DNA of 64,000 nt from positions 248,001 through 312,000 of the forward strand of contig NW_026252096.1 of assembly GCF_025399195.1 (NCBI RefSeq), read 5' to 3'. A program made the translations under genes and the position numbers. The notes below the pieces were generated by a model. It saw only the letters and a list, made by a program, of their open reading frames with translations, was not told the origin of the DNA and ran no database searches. Within the stretch, counting starts at the first letter, position 1, and every line of letters begins with the position of its first letter. The stretch comes from Umbelopsis ramanniana AG (Eukaryota > Mucoromycota > Umbelopsidomycetes > Umbelopsidales > Umbelopsidaceae). Positions 11,310 to 23,525 of this stretch are shown here, in pieces.

Positions 11310-12681
11310 GTTGTTTGAAGATGACTTCGGGAAGGTGAAGAAGGTGAAAAAGGAGGTCCAATGGATTCCGATAGTATTTAAAAGATTGGGCCAAAAAAAA
11401 AAAACGTGCGGAGTTGGACTATACCCCAAAGGCTGATCCAAAAAGTGTGCGGTCGGAAGGTTAAATTGGTCTTGCTAGAAATTTTTTTCGTCTCGTACTG
11501 TACTTGATTCAAACCGGATTGACTGTGTAGAAATAACTGAAAGACACATGCGATATATCAGTATGTGTAAGTACTTTAGGCTCTTTCGTAATAATAAATT
11601 TTATCATAGGAAAGCTCTATATTGATTCATCATATGCCAACAGACATGTTTCAACAAAAGCACGTGTAATTGGAATATTGTGGCCAATGGAATTAAAAAG
11701 TTTTCTTTAATCTTAAAAGTGAGCGGTTTTGTGTGCCATAACTGGAAACGACCCCGAAATGGGATTTACGTTGCGATAATGAAAAGCATTGAAGAATGGC
11801 TGTTGAACTCGTACCAGCGTCGCTAGTACTTACTTCGCCGATGTCAAAAAAAAAAAATTCAATACATGGCGCATTGATAGATGTCGAACCTTTTTTGGAG
11901 GATAAATATCTTAAGTAACTGATTGTTGTAGATCAGACGGCCGGTATATAATCTTCTTTACATACCTTTACTGAATGTACCAGTTCGCCCAGTTTTTGAC
12001 CCAGACCAAAGTTGAACTTATGACAAAAACAATAGCCATAATTTTCCCGACGAACGGATGCGGTACAACAGTCATCAGTGCGGAGAAGCTATTAGTGTAC
12101 ATGCCATTATCTACTCTTCCTCATCTCAATAAATATGAGTTTAACTAATTGCTTTGTAAATTGCTCGAATATAAACGTTAGGCTCAACTCGTTGATTGAA
12201 ACTGATCAAAAAGATCTAGCTTTACAAGTAATCTCCAGATCATCGCCCAAAAAGCTGAGTCATCAATTCCAGTGACCGTGAGTCTTCTAACAGTAGCAAA
12301 TAATGACGGACAAAGTCAAAGCAGGCAATATTCAAGATTCAGAAATACGAGCGAAAGTAAGCTTGTCACAATTCGGTCGTAACTCATAGCGGATATGCGA
12401 TATCAGAGAACCCTATCAGTTACGTCAACGGACATTGGCTGGGCTTAAGACTTCTATGCCCAGGCTAAGCGCTCAAACGTTCAATGAAGTGGAATGAATA
12501 TGATTCATTGCTAGCAAGCAGTATTAAAGTCGGAACACGGTTCCATGGCGTAAATATCTGTTTATTGGTACAAATGATCAGCCCTAAGTTTTTGATACTG
12601 TAAACAGGCTAACGAACGAAACAGGATGACCGTATTTACGCACCGCTCCGCGCGTTTGAACCTTGATACTGTTCTCTCCCA
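11310..12681. promoter_or_regulatory. Divergent intergenic region, desaturase / 5-oxoprolinase
   Basis: About 1.37 kb separates two divergently transcribed genes and should contain both promoters. It is AT-rich with short A-runs near 11392-11402 and 11847-11858. No ORF of note, RNA gene or repeat was found. A 167-codon minus frame (12562-13065) overlaps the first exons of 5-oxoprolinase and is antisense by-product. Confidence 0.5.
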
Positions 12682-15600
12682 ATGACTAAACTTACTATCT
12701 GCATTGACCGTGGAGGCACATTTACGGACTGCATTGGATTTACCGGAAAGCCTGGAGAAGAAAACTACAAAGAATATGTTGTAAAACTCCTTTCGGAAGA
12801 TCCCGCTAATTATAAAGACGCTCCTCGTGAAGGCATTCGGCGCATTCTCGAAAGAGCCCTGGAAACGACGATCCCAAGAACTGACCGGGTCCCCACTGAC
12901 AATATTGGTGAATACAAGCTCATTTTTTAATGCCAAGATAACGCTTTTGCTAACCTTACTATCCATGCCTGTAGATAGCATTCGAATGGGAACCACTGTG
13001 GCCACTAATGCTCTGCTGGAACGAAAAGGAGAACGCTGTGCGCTTCTAATCACCAAAGGCTTCAAGGATTTACTGAAAATAGGTATGAATTACAAGACTG
13101 CCTATGCATTTTACTGAATTCATGGACTAATAGTTGTACACAAGGGAATCAATCTCGACCCAAAATTTTTGATTTGGCAATCGAAAAACCGGACGTTTTG
13201 CAGGAGTGTGTTGTTGAAGTGGATGAGCGGTAAGACTGATGAAATTGTGCGTATGTCTTATGTCATGCAAAATGTGCTTACCACTAAAAATTAGGGTCAC
13301 GCTGCTTCATTCAACTTCTAATACGGAGAAGCTCGAACAAGATGTAGAAGGAAGAGACGATATTGTTCGCGGCCTCTCTGGAGAATATGTACACATTATG
13401 AAGAAGCCAAGTATGTGCTCATGAAAATGTTGTGCTACATTGTACCTAAGCTTAACCAGGTGTTTAATTTTATAGATCTTGAACAGATCGAAAAGGATTT
13501 GACTCAATTGTATGAGGCTGGCTATAGAAGTATCGCCATCTGCCTTATGCACTCGTATACATACCCAGGTGAGCACTCTGACCACAATTGGAAGAATTTC
13601 GTCTTTGTGACATTAATATTATAATTTCCTTCCTTTAGAGCATGAGAAGCAACTTGGTGAACTTGCTTCAAATGTGGGATTTACTCATATTTCGCTCTCG
13701 AACGAGATTATGCCTATGATCAAGATTGTACCAAGAGGCACATCAACCACAGCAGATTCGTATCTGACACCGTGCATCCAAAATTATATCAAAGGGTTTG
13801 TCGACGGTTTTGATGACGGTCTTAAAAACGGAGCGACTTCCCTTCAGTTCATGCAAAGTGATGGCGGGTTAGTGCCTGTCGACAATTTCTCTGGCTTCAG
13901 GGCTATTCTCTCTGGTCCTGCAGGAGGTGTAGTTGGATATGCCTTAACAACGTACTCTGACCAACAAAAGCAACCTGTTATCGGTTTTGATATGGGTGGT
14001 ACTAGCACAGGTAGAATGTTTTCTGGTGATTCTTTAAGATGCATGTTTATGAAAGGTCAACTAACAGCAAATTTCCTTTCCGTTCCAGATGTGTCTCGTT
14101 TCGATGGACATTATGAACACGTGTTTGAAACCACTACTGCTGGCGTTACCATTCAGGCACCACAGTTGGACATTAATACTGTAGCAGCTGGAGGTGGCTC
14201 TATGCTCTTCTATAAAAACGGCATGTTTGTCGTTGGTCCAGAGGTAAATTTAACGTTGGTGTATATGATTGCTACAGCTGTAACCATTGCTTATATTATG
14301 CATCTGTAGAGCGCCGGTGCACACCCTGGTCCTGCTTGCTACAGGTGAGTTGGTGGATAGGCTACAAGCATATGCGCTTGATGACTCAATGTTACTATAT
14401 CACTACAGGAAAGGAGGTCCACTAACCGTGAGTGATGCCAATTTATACCTGGGTCGCTTGTTACCTGATTACTTCCCTAAGATTTTTGGTACAAACGAAG
14501 ATGAACCCTTGGACTCAGAAATTACCGTCAAAAAGTTCGAGGAGCTTGCTAAGAAAATCAATGCATCCACTAAAGGAACTCCCAAATCTGTCGATGAAAT
14601 TGTGTATGGCTATATCAAAGTTGCCAATGAAACAATGTGCAGACCCATTCGAGCCCTTACGGAAGCTAAAGGTCATGATACCAGTAATCATACATTGGCT
14701 GTCTTTGGTGGTGCTGGAGGTCAGCATGGTGAGTTCAGACATTTTTATGCAAGCGATAGCAAAGGCATACCATCCATTATCTGACTATTGTGTTGTAGCA
14801 TGCGGTATCGCAAGGAATCTTGGTATCCGTCAAATCGTTATGTACCGCCATAGCTCTATTTTATCTGCATTTGGCCTCGCCCTTGCAGATGTTGTTCACG
14901 AAGTTCAAGAACCATCTTCAGAAACGCTCAGCAAGAGTTCACTACCCAAACTCAAAGAACGCATCTCAGTATTGAGAGAAAGCTGCCAACAGGAGCTGAG
15001 CAGACAGGGCTTCTCAGACTCACAAATTTCCAATGAAGTTTACCTTAATCTGAGATACGAAGGTACTGATTGTGCGCTAATGACTCTGCAACCAGTCGGA
15101 CAGGCCGATGAATGGGACTTCGAAGGGGAATTTGTCAAGTTGTACAAGCAAGAATTTGGATTCTACTTGCCTGATCGTACTATTATCGTTGATGACATTC
15201 GTATCCGCGGCATTGCTAAGGCCATTGAACATAATGAGCTCACCATGATCAAGGAAACACAGGAATTGAAGCAATCTAACAAGATTAAGGACATCGACCC
15301 TACCATTAAGAATGGAGTGTGCTCTGCGTATTTCGAAACTGGCCGTGATGACTCGGTCCCCATATATCTTCTTAATGAAATACCAGTTGGATCGGTTGTC
15401 AAGGGTCCTGCCATGATTATTGATGCAACTGCAACGATTGTGGTCGAGCCTGCTTGCAGTGCTTTAGTTACTTCTCAGCATGTTACCATTACTGTCGGTG
15501 ACGAAGATCACAAGAAGGTGACAACAGAGATGGAACCCATTCAACTTTCAATCTTCTCCCACCGCTTTATGAGTATCGCTGAGCAAATGGGTAGAACTTT

Positions 15601-17597
15601 GCAAAAGACTGCAATTAGTACCAACATCAAAGAGCGCTTAGGTAGGTTTTTGCTTTTGATTTAAGTCCTGTTTGCCATCTGTGATTAGTTTTTAACATTA
15701 CTCTATTCACAGACTTCTCATGCGCATTGTTCGGAGCCGATGGTGGCCTCGTTGCTAATGCACCACATATCCCTGTCCATCTTGGTGCGTTGAGCCACGC
15801 AGTCCGCTGGCAGACTAGTTACTATGGAGATGATTTGAGGGAAGGAGATGTTATCATGACCAATCACCCTGCTTGTGGTGGATCCCATTTACCAGGTAAG
15901 CATGCCTTGCTGGATATTGAGAGCTGCTTTCAAGATACAGCAGTATTCTAAACATGATGCGATTGTGTCTAGATATTACCATCATCACACCAGTGTTCCA
16001 AGACGGGAAGATTGTCTTCTTTGTAGCATCCAGAGGCCATCACGCTGACATTGGTGGAATCTCTCCTGGCTCTATGCCTCCCCATTCTAAAGAAGTATGC
16101 ATTCATTACATAAACGTAGGTATTATCATGCTTTTGTTAACGATTTATTGTCATAGCTTTATCAAGAGGGAGCTGCGGTCCGATCATTCAAAATCGTACA
16201 AAAGGGTCAATTTGATAACGATGGTGTCGTGAAGCACTTGTGTGAGATACCTTCTCAGTATCCTGGATGTTCTGGTACTCGCTGTCTACGTGATAATGTT
16301 TCTGGTAGGCATGGTAGAGTGTACAATATGCTTCTCCACATTTTTTCTAACTCGTCTAATAGATTTAAAGGCACAGATTGCAGCAAATCAGAAAGGAATC
16401 AATCTCATCCATGCCTTGATCAAAGAATACACTCTGGAAGTGGTTCAAGCATATATGTACCATATTCGTAACAATGCCGAAAGTGCCGTCCGTAACTTGC
16501 TTAAGGAAGTTGCTGAGAAGCACCGTGGTCAAGATCTAGTCGCTGTTGACTACATGGATGACGGCTCCCCCATCAAACTTCGTGTTTCCATCAATGAACA
16601 AGAAGGAACCGCTCTGTTTGATTTTGAGGGCACTGGTCCAGAAGTATACGGCAACACAAATGCACCTGAAAGTGTGTGCCATAGTGCTATCATTTACTGT
16701 CTTCGCAGTCTTGTCGGAATGGATATTCCATTGAACGCTGGATGTTTGGAGCCTGTGGAAATTCGCATTCCAAAGAGTTCACTGCTCAGTCCCTCAGAAA
16801 AAAGTGCGGTGGTGGGAGGAAACGTTCTTACCAGTCAACGTATTTGCGATGTTGTGCTCAAAGCATTCAATGCTGCCGCCGCTAGCCAAGGTTGCTGCAA
16901 CAACCTGACCTTTGGTATCGGTGGTAAAGACGAAGAAACCGGTGAAGAGAAATCAGGTTGGGGTTACTATGAGACCATTGCCGGTGGCAGTGGAGCCGGT
17001 AAAGATTGGGAAGGCCAGAGTGGAGTTCACACTGTAAGTCAACTGCACCTCAACTAACAGGACAAGCTTCGTATGCGCATTACCCTTTTTACTAATCGTC
17101 TTTTTCTTTAGCATATGACCAACACCAGAATCACCGATCCAGAAATATTAGAGCGTCGTTATCCTGTCATTCTACGTGAATTCTCTATCCGTGCAGGTTC
17201 AGGCGGACAGGGTGCTAATAACGGAGGTGATGGTGTCGTCCGGGATATCGAGTTCTTGGAACCTAACATTCACGTCTCGATTCTATCGGAGCGCCGCGTA
17301 TTCCACCCGTATGGTTTGCAAGGTGGTGAGGATGGCGAATGTGGACGCAACCTCTGGATTCGAAAGCGTGAAGACGGAGAGGTTCAAGTATTGAACCTTG
17401 GTGGTAAAAACACTGCTGTCTTTGGAAAGGGTGATCGAATCGTCATTTTGACCCCAGGTGGCGGTGGCTGGGGTAAGCGACAAGCTGAAGAACAAGAATC
17501 AACAGCAAAGACGCTTGCCAAAAAGCTTCTACCTACTAGCATCTTAAAGGCTGGAGGAAGCCTTGGCGAATACAAGGCTATGTCTGAAAGTGCCTAA
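12682..17597 (+). CDS. OXP1: 5-oxoprolinase (ATP-hydrolysing)
   Basis: Fifteen exons close in frame to 1320 aa: 12682-12907, 12975-13082, 13145-13229, 13295-13410, 13476-13568, 13639-14010, 14089-14243, 14310-14344, 14409-14728, 14799-15641, 15713-15895, 15973-16094, 16157-16304, 16363-17033 and 17112-17597. The enzyme opens 5-oxo-L-proline to L-glutamate with ATP in the gamma-glutamyl (glutathione) cycle, in the cytosol. The N-terminal half is HyuA-like: the start reads [10 protein letters not shown] (phosphate-binding loop), followed by [17 protein letters not shown] and GFDMGGTST (ASKHA phosphate 2-type motif). The C-terminal half is HyuB-like, with [23 protein letters not shown] and a terminal GGGGWG. 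Length and domain order match eukaryotic OPLAH. Many exons start after phase-1 junctions, which made the model well constrained. Confidence 0.96.
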
Positions 17598-18195
17598 AGT
17601 ATGCCATTGGTGCAATGCCATATATTTTTTTACTACCATTGGATCAATACCTTGATACATGCAAACAATAAAATAAAAGTAAAAAAAAAAATATTATGAT
17701 CCATAGCCCAACGATGGTTTCTAGACTGCATATCAATTAAAAACATCCGCCTGATCGAATGACCGCTTACCATTGTTTGGTCACTGTTTGCATCCGTATT
17801 GATGATGCTTCTCGGAGCTCACGTTCCGCAGTCAGCACGACAATACTCGATTTAACCTTGAAAACCTAAATCAGATAGCTTGGAAGCCAAGCACAGTACG
17901 CCAAGACTGTGATTTCAACAAAAAAATCCGTTACTGTGAATTTCAAAAGTATTTGTTACATACCAGAGGAAAGTTCACCGATGGAGATTTCGTATACGAG
18001 AGAGCACTGGCAAACATGGAGTATTGGCTGTAGGACTCCACCGTCTTTGTTTGCCCAGATTGCTTTGAATTGCCGAGTGCAGTCGCCGAGAGAATGACGT
18101 TGCCAATGTGTCGTATTCGGGATTTAAAAGTCGATGAGCATGACCAGATTGTTGCAGCACCGCTCTACTTTACTCTTTACATTTTCATAGTTAAC
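17598..18195. other. Intergenic; polyadenylation-type signal
   Basis: The 3' flank of 5-oxoprolinase contains AATAAAATAAA at about 17667-17677 followed by an A-run, a plausible poly(A) region. The rest, up to 18195, should be the promoter of the small inhibitor gene. Short ORFs at 17909-18160 overlap on both strands and are not convincing. Confidence 0.5.
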
Positions 18196-18506
18196 ATGTC
18201 AAGTAAGTGTCGAATCGTACGTGATGATTAGTATTTTTGCCATCCGTTGACCATTTCATGCAAACAGGCTCCACATTCATCGTTACCTTCAAGAGGGATA
18301 CCCCCCAAGACGTTATCGACAAGCATATGGAGGAGGCCAAGTCAAAAGGCTGCAAAATCAACCACGTCTACAAGACCACCACGAAGGGATACTCTGTCGA
18401 AGTTCCTGATGACGCCGTTAACTCTTTGTCCATGCACGAGAACATCGTTGCTATCGAAGCCGATGGCGAAGTCACTACTCAAGGAAAGGCTCTCCTCAAG
18501 CAGTAG
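18196..18506 (+). CDS. Peptidase inhibitor I9 domain protein (PBI2-like)
   Basis: A 7-nt first exon (18196-18202, ATGTCAA) is followed by a 65-nt intron and a second exon 18268-18506, giving 81 aa. The mature chain reads STFIVTFKRDTP, then helix DVIDKHMEEAKSKGC and the strand VYKTTTKGYSVEVPDDAV, ending VAIEADGEVTTQ. This is the inhibitor I9/subtilisin propeptide fold as a stand-alone domain, as in yeast proteinase B inhibitor 2, which also helps vacuole fusion as part of LMA1. There is no signal peptide, so it should be cytosolic and restrain vacuolar subtilisin-type protease. The start is supported by the in-frame splice that yields MSSSTF. AATAAA lies at 18571. Confidence 0.88.
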
Positions 18507-19193
18507 ATATCAAGGATATATCATCCATTTTCATTCTTAAGTTGTAGCTCTTCTAGAGGATTTACTGTACAATAAAAACAGCACCTTCTCATAAACAATT
18601 TCTTCTCAACTCGTTGTCATCCTGAAGAATTCGTGTTGGCTATGGTGGTGACTAAGAGGGAAACGGGATGTCGTCAGCTCGTGGGATAATGGAAGGACGG
18701 TCATTCAATCAGACGTGAGAAGTCTGTCAAACTTCAGCAGATCAAAGCGATGGATGATGTAGCTTGAAACCTTTTGAAATGCATTGTACAAAACATGCAG
18801 CATAACTTGCTTTAACATTTAATTTATTAGCCATGCTTCTATTGATTGAGCACTGAGCATGCTCTGATCACGCTTTATGTCTGATAATACGTGAAGTGTG
18901 CAGGAAGAGTTAATGGTAGATGTGGGTATATAGGACGAAAAGTAGGTGGAAATATCGATAACTGGCGCATGCAAATTGTGAGGTTTAATATGAGCAAAAA
19001 GACGGTGAAGTACGCTGATGGACGGTCGAACACGAGCTGACAGTGATTAACGTCGCCAAAGGTGTGTAAAGTTCTTTTTTTTCATTTTCTGATTCAAGGG
19101 TGCGTATGGTCATTTATTGCATTTATTGCGTAACGGTAAAACTGCATTGTGAGGCCTTTTTTTCTTTTTCAAGAATGTTGGAAACAACTGGGT
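18507..19193. other. Convergent intergenic region
   Basis: About 690 bp separates the 3' ends of the inhibitor and the SR-protein gene. AATAAAAACA at 18571 is a likely polyadenylation signal for the inhibitor. I see no further gene or repeat. Confidence 0.5.
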
Positions 19194-20161
19194 CTAGTAA
19201 GGAGATCTTTGACGAGGGGGGTAGGCTTCATATCTGCCGGGCGGTGGACGCCTTTCTCGGTCATATCTGTCATATCTGTCTCTCTCGTATCTGTCGTATC
19301 TGTCATATCCGGCACCTCTGTCAACATACATGCTGCGATCGTAGCGATCATAACGGTCATAGCGTGAAGGTCTGGGATCGCGTTCATAACGATCGTAGTA
19401 AGGGGCTGGCTCATAGCGACGGTCCACTCTTTCGGGACGTCCTCTTGAGTCTAATGAGGGTCGGTCACTAAATGAATTTGGATGCGCGGAGGGACCCAGG
19501 GGTTCATCATTCTTACCACGTTTGGGGGGTCCATAGTAGCGACCAGGGGTGGGTGTGCGTGGCCGTGAACGTTTGGCCTTCTCAACGGTAATAGCTCTTC
19601 CATCGACGAGCATACCGTTAAGAGAATCGACACATCTGTCAGCATCCTCACCAGAGTTCATTCGGATGAATGCAAAACCACGAGACTCTCTGGTATGAGG
19701 GTCGTATATAACTTCTGCCTTTTGGACTTTTCCGTACTTGTTGAACAGCTCTTCGAGATCTGCACTGGCAGTCTTGTAGCTGAGACCGGTAATGAACAAA
19801 TTGTCTCCAGGATTGGTATCGTGGTCTTCAGGAGGGGGAGGTGGACTGTTTGAGCGGACTCGTAAATTGGATATTCTGTACAAAGGCGCATACGTTGTAT
19901 AGCTAATAGACTGAATCAACTGGAACCCGATTATTGTACCTGCGTTGTCTGGATCTAGAGCGGCTTCTACCGACGTCTCTGTCTCGTCTTTCAACTGGTG
20001 AGCGCGATCTGGAGCGGCGCAGCGGTGATCTACCACGATCATCGCGAAGATTATCTACGTCGTTGGCGTCTATAGAAGTACAAGTCAATATGCGTACAAG
20101 ATCATAGAAGAAGACGTAGTGAAACGCTAATTTGCCAAGATACATTACTTTCTGAGCTCAT
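19194..20161 (-). CDS. Tra2-like SR protein (RS + RRM)
   Basis: Three exons (20161-20149, 20069-19940, 19875-19194) give 274 aa; the first exon is only 13 nt (ATG plus three codons and one base). Residues 15-60 form a short RS region (RRSRSRSPVERRDRD). A single RRM spans about residues 75-155 with RNP2 NLFITGLSY and RNP1 SRGFAFIRM. A Pro/Arg linker is followed by a C-terminal tail of YDRYDR and ERDRYDR repeats. This order (RS-RRM-basic tail) matches transformer-2-type splicing regulators, which bind exonic purine-rich enhancers in the nucleus. The linker immediately after the RRM (RPRTPTPGRYYGP) also matches the Tra2 family. The role in exon definition is inferred from family; SR-related proteins outside Tra2 remain possible. 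Confidence 0.88.
19230..19440 (-). repeat. Codon-level repeat encoding YDRYDR tract
   Basis: On the plus strand this stretch is a degenerate series of cgatcgta/cgatcata/tctgtcata-like units. On the minus strand it encodes repeated Tyr-Asp-Arg and Arg-Asp-Arg-Tyr triplets. It is a coding minisatellite inside the SR-protein tail, probably prone to length variation. Confidence 0.6.
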
Positions 20162-21361
20162 GTTGAGATGATGAAAAAAAAAAGCTACAGTCTGAGAATT
20201 GGCGGCGTAGTAGACAAGAAAAATATACGCATGACGTTTGTCAATACTGGGTGACGTCGTTTCACGTGACTTATACGACATTGAAGCCATCTCAAGTTAT
20301 TGTGTGCCCTAACCCGTAAGTTACTTCTCCAGACTTTTGTTGCTGTACCCGATTCAACTCGCAACTACCTCTACAGATGGTTTTAGTCTTCTTCTCTCGC
20401 TATTATTTCTTTTTTCAGCTTTATTGGGATCTCTGTTCATCTCTCTACGTTACAGGCCTGCTGCAAGTCTCGCAATTGAGCAACGTATCTAGTCAGGCGC
20501 TGGTATTAAATATTTAGACAGATCCATTTAGTTATTGTTAAGTACAGCTTCATTCCACCATAGATTACTATCATTGTGCTCAATGCATGCTCGCTTACCA
20601 CTGGACCTACAAAATTTGATAAGTAAAGGCTGGAACATCTTGATATACAGACAAAAATTTGATATCTGGTGGGGACAAATGATCACCGAAATCAGACAGG
20701 ATGCCTACCGATTAATTTGGTGACGCGCCTGGTGGAGGTACCTTTTCAACAGTGTTCGTGTTCCCGTCAAGAATTTTTTCGTATTTAGCATACCTATATG
20801 CTTAATCACCGCTTCAGGAGCTGTACGATCTTCCGTTAAGTTGACCGACCTCACCTCAACACTGCCTGTGCATTTTAAGCTATGAGCCTTCCAATACATT
20901 CGTATAAGGAGAAGTCTGATTCGATCAGCATGGGCACACTTTATCTCTATTCCATTTGATTGCATAATATCTTCTGCCAATTACCTTATTCTGTTCTCTT
21001 TTCTTCGATTATTGCTCTGAAGGTTCCCATAATCACTGGCATCAAGCGTTAGGCAATCCAGTGCTGGATGTGGGGCTGCCTCCTGACAAGCCTCAAGCTA
21101 ATTTATAACAAAATACGTTCGGCATAGATTTATTTACTGTTAGTTCGACGATACAGATTCCTATCTCGAGAGACAATGGGCTTTATTTGACAGTTCATTC
21201 GAAAATAAAAAAACTCAGCAGTGACAAACACCACCTTGTCAAAGTAGAGGGACCCTTTGAAACCGTCACATCACGTGCTTCGCAAACAGCAACATCGGTT
21301 GTGATTTTCTCAAAATTTGAGATTCCAAGAACCTCGAATATTTTGCCTCCCAAATTCCACA
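20162..21361. promoter_or_regulatory. Divergent intergenic region, SR protein / uL15m
   Basis: 1.2 kb lies between divergent genes. Frames such as 20535-20723 plus and 20705-20980 minus show no domain and no plausible splicing. Pyrimidine-rich tracts (20320-20420) and TCACGTG (about 20263-20269, 21269-21275) are the only distinct sequence features. No RNA gene was recognised. Confidence 0.45.
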
Positions 21362-22269
21362 ATGTTGGCACAGTTCGCAAAGCTCAGTCTTCAGCGTACT
21401 ACTCTACGAGCCAATACAGCATCAGTTCAGTCAATTCGACTCTTTTCTGGAAATGGTAACATCGTGCCTCCTTCACAACCCATCGATTTGGGTAATCTTG
21501 CCGACAACCCTGGAGCTGTAACTGAGGTAAATTAACCGCGAAGAAATTCTACTCAAATCAAACGTCTTTATATAACCTTGTACCTTCGACCTTCATAGCG
21601 CCTTCGTCTCGGTAGAGGTCCTGGTTACGGTAAAGGAAAGACAGCAGGTAGAGGTCACAAAGGACAAAAGGCTCGTTCTGGCAATGGACCACCACGACCT
21701 TGGTTCGAAGGTGGTCAAACCCCCCTCGTCAAGCGTATGCCTAAGAGAGGTTTCGTCAACCAGCACGCTAAAAAATACCAACCAGTTAACTTGGAACGCC
21801 TGCAACACTGGATACAAGAAGGCAGATTGGACAGTACGGGCATCACCATGGCCGACCTCCTTGATTCTAGATGTATTCACAAAATAGAAGACGGCGTCAA
21901 GCTCTTGGCTGATGTAAGTTTTACACACTTTACGACAATTGACTTCAAGTCAAATAGTAATATTTTCTTTTTCTAATGCAGGGTGCTGAGGAATTCAATG
22001 TACCTGTTCACATTGAGGTTTCTCGAGCTTCGCAAAAGGCTATTGCAGCCATTGAAAAAGCTGGTGGAAGTGTTACCTGCCGCTATTACAATGCACTTGG
22101 TCTCAGAGTCGTTACCCGACCAGAGAAGTGGGGATTCCGATCACTACCAAAGTTCGCTGAGCCTGTCAAAGTCAAAGACAAGGAATGGTACTCTGACCCT
22201 AAGAACCGAGGCTATCTCGCCGACCCTGCTGCCATTGAAGCTGCCAAAGCCGAAGCCAAGGCTCTTTGA
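21362..22269 (+). CDS. MRPL10: Mitochondrial large-subunit ribosomal protein uL15m
   Basis: Three exons (21362-21526, 21599-21913, 21982-22269), all phase 0, give 255 aa. Residues 1-35 are Arg/Ser/Thr-rich without acidic residues and end RLFSGNG, a mitochondrial presequence. The uL15 core follows: [20 protein letters not shown] near residue 60, [14 protein letters not shown], and the C-terminal [16 protein letters not shown] motif typical of uL15. The C-terminal extension rich in Lys/Glu/Ala resembles fungal mitochondrial forms. It binds 23S-like rRNA in the mitoribosome large subunit. The call is firm; the yeast name MRPL10 is used for the orthologous family. Confidence 0.93.
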
Positions 22270-22442
22270 TTAATTTAGTTACATCACACTTTTCCTTTTG
22301 CCTTTTTGTACTTGTAAAGACAACCCAAACAATAGAATTGTTCATTTTGACCCTATTTCAAACCAACCAAAAATCGGGGTCTCCACACCCAAAAATTTCC
22401 ATCCTCGCTTGCGTTTGCTAATAACGCTTCCCCATTTGAGCC

Positions 22443-23390
22443 ATGAGCGATCCAAGTGCCTACGCTTATCCTAGCAGTAATTCAGCTCGCCTTTCAACCA
22501 CATCATCCGTATATACAGATGGTCGACAAAATAGAACTAAGTCTCTCTTGGAGAGAAACCTCAACCGAACAAAGGGTGCAGAGGTAATAACACAATTCAA
22601 TACTAAAGCATTCACTATGCCGTGATGATCTCTAATGACCACATGTTTTTCCATTGATAAAGGTCAGCTTGAGTGCGCTATCATTCCTCTTTTCAGAGAT
22701 GATTCAATATGCACAAAAGCGTGTCAATGGCATTCAAGACCTGGAGCGAAAGTAAGTCAACATCCATATTCCGCGCTGTGAATCTTGAATTTACTCGGTC
22801 CTGCAGGAGACTAACATCAACTGGACCCATCTTTAGACTAAACGAGTTGGGATATCGAGTTGGACTTCGTATGCTGGAGCTGTTGGTGTGGAGAGACAGG
22901 AACCCTAAACGTGAAACGCGAGTACTGAGTATCTTATACTTCATTCACACCGCATTGTGGAAAGGTCTCTTTGGCAAGCAAGCCGATTCCTTGGAAAAAT
23001 CAACTGAGAATGAAGACGAGTGTATGTAGGCACCCTATGGAAACTTTTACCCCAAGTACATGCTGTCTCACTCAGTTTCTTGCTATTCCAGTCATGATTT
23101 CAGATAACGAGCCCATCCTCACCAAGTACATCTCCGTGCCACGAGAGCTATCGCAGCTAAACTGTAATGCGTTCATAGCAGGTGTGGTTGAAGCTATTTT
23201 AGATAGTGCACAATTCGTAAGTTCCCTTCTTGTGGTTTTTCCGATGTTGACTCATATAACCAACATTGCGTCTTAACAGCCTGCTCGAGTCACTGCTCAC
23301 ACCGTGCCAATTGATGGCTTTCCATTGAGAACGACCATCCTGATCAAGTTTGACAAGGAGGTGTTGGAGCGTGAAGAAATGCTCAAGTAG
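22443..23390 (+). CDS. TRS31: TRAPP complex subunit TRAPPC5 (Trs31)
   Basis: Five exons (22443-22583, 22663-22751, 22807-23021, 23092-23216, 23280-23390) close to 226 aa. After a Ser-rich N-terminus, [20 protein letters not shown] leads into the Bet3-fold. Further matches are [36 protein letters not shown], the [11 protein letters not shown] loop, [19 protein letters not shown], and [15 protein letters not shown] near the end. These are strongly conserved TRAPPC5 segments. The protein is a core subunit of the TRAPP tethering complexes, which act as GEFs for Ypt1/Rab1 at the Golgi. It starts only 173 bp downstream of uL15m on the same strand and faces eIF2D tail to tail with 135 bp between stops. 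Confidence 0.95.
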
Positions 23391-23525
23391 ATTCCCGTCC
23401 CTAAACATTCTCCCGCTTCTCTTTTTCTCATACCGAAATTACCAGTGTAATATAATATACAACTACTTTTCCCTCTTATTTTATTGCGTGCATTTTGCTC
23501 ATGGACATTGGCATGGGTCATTGAT

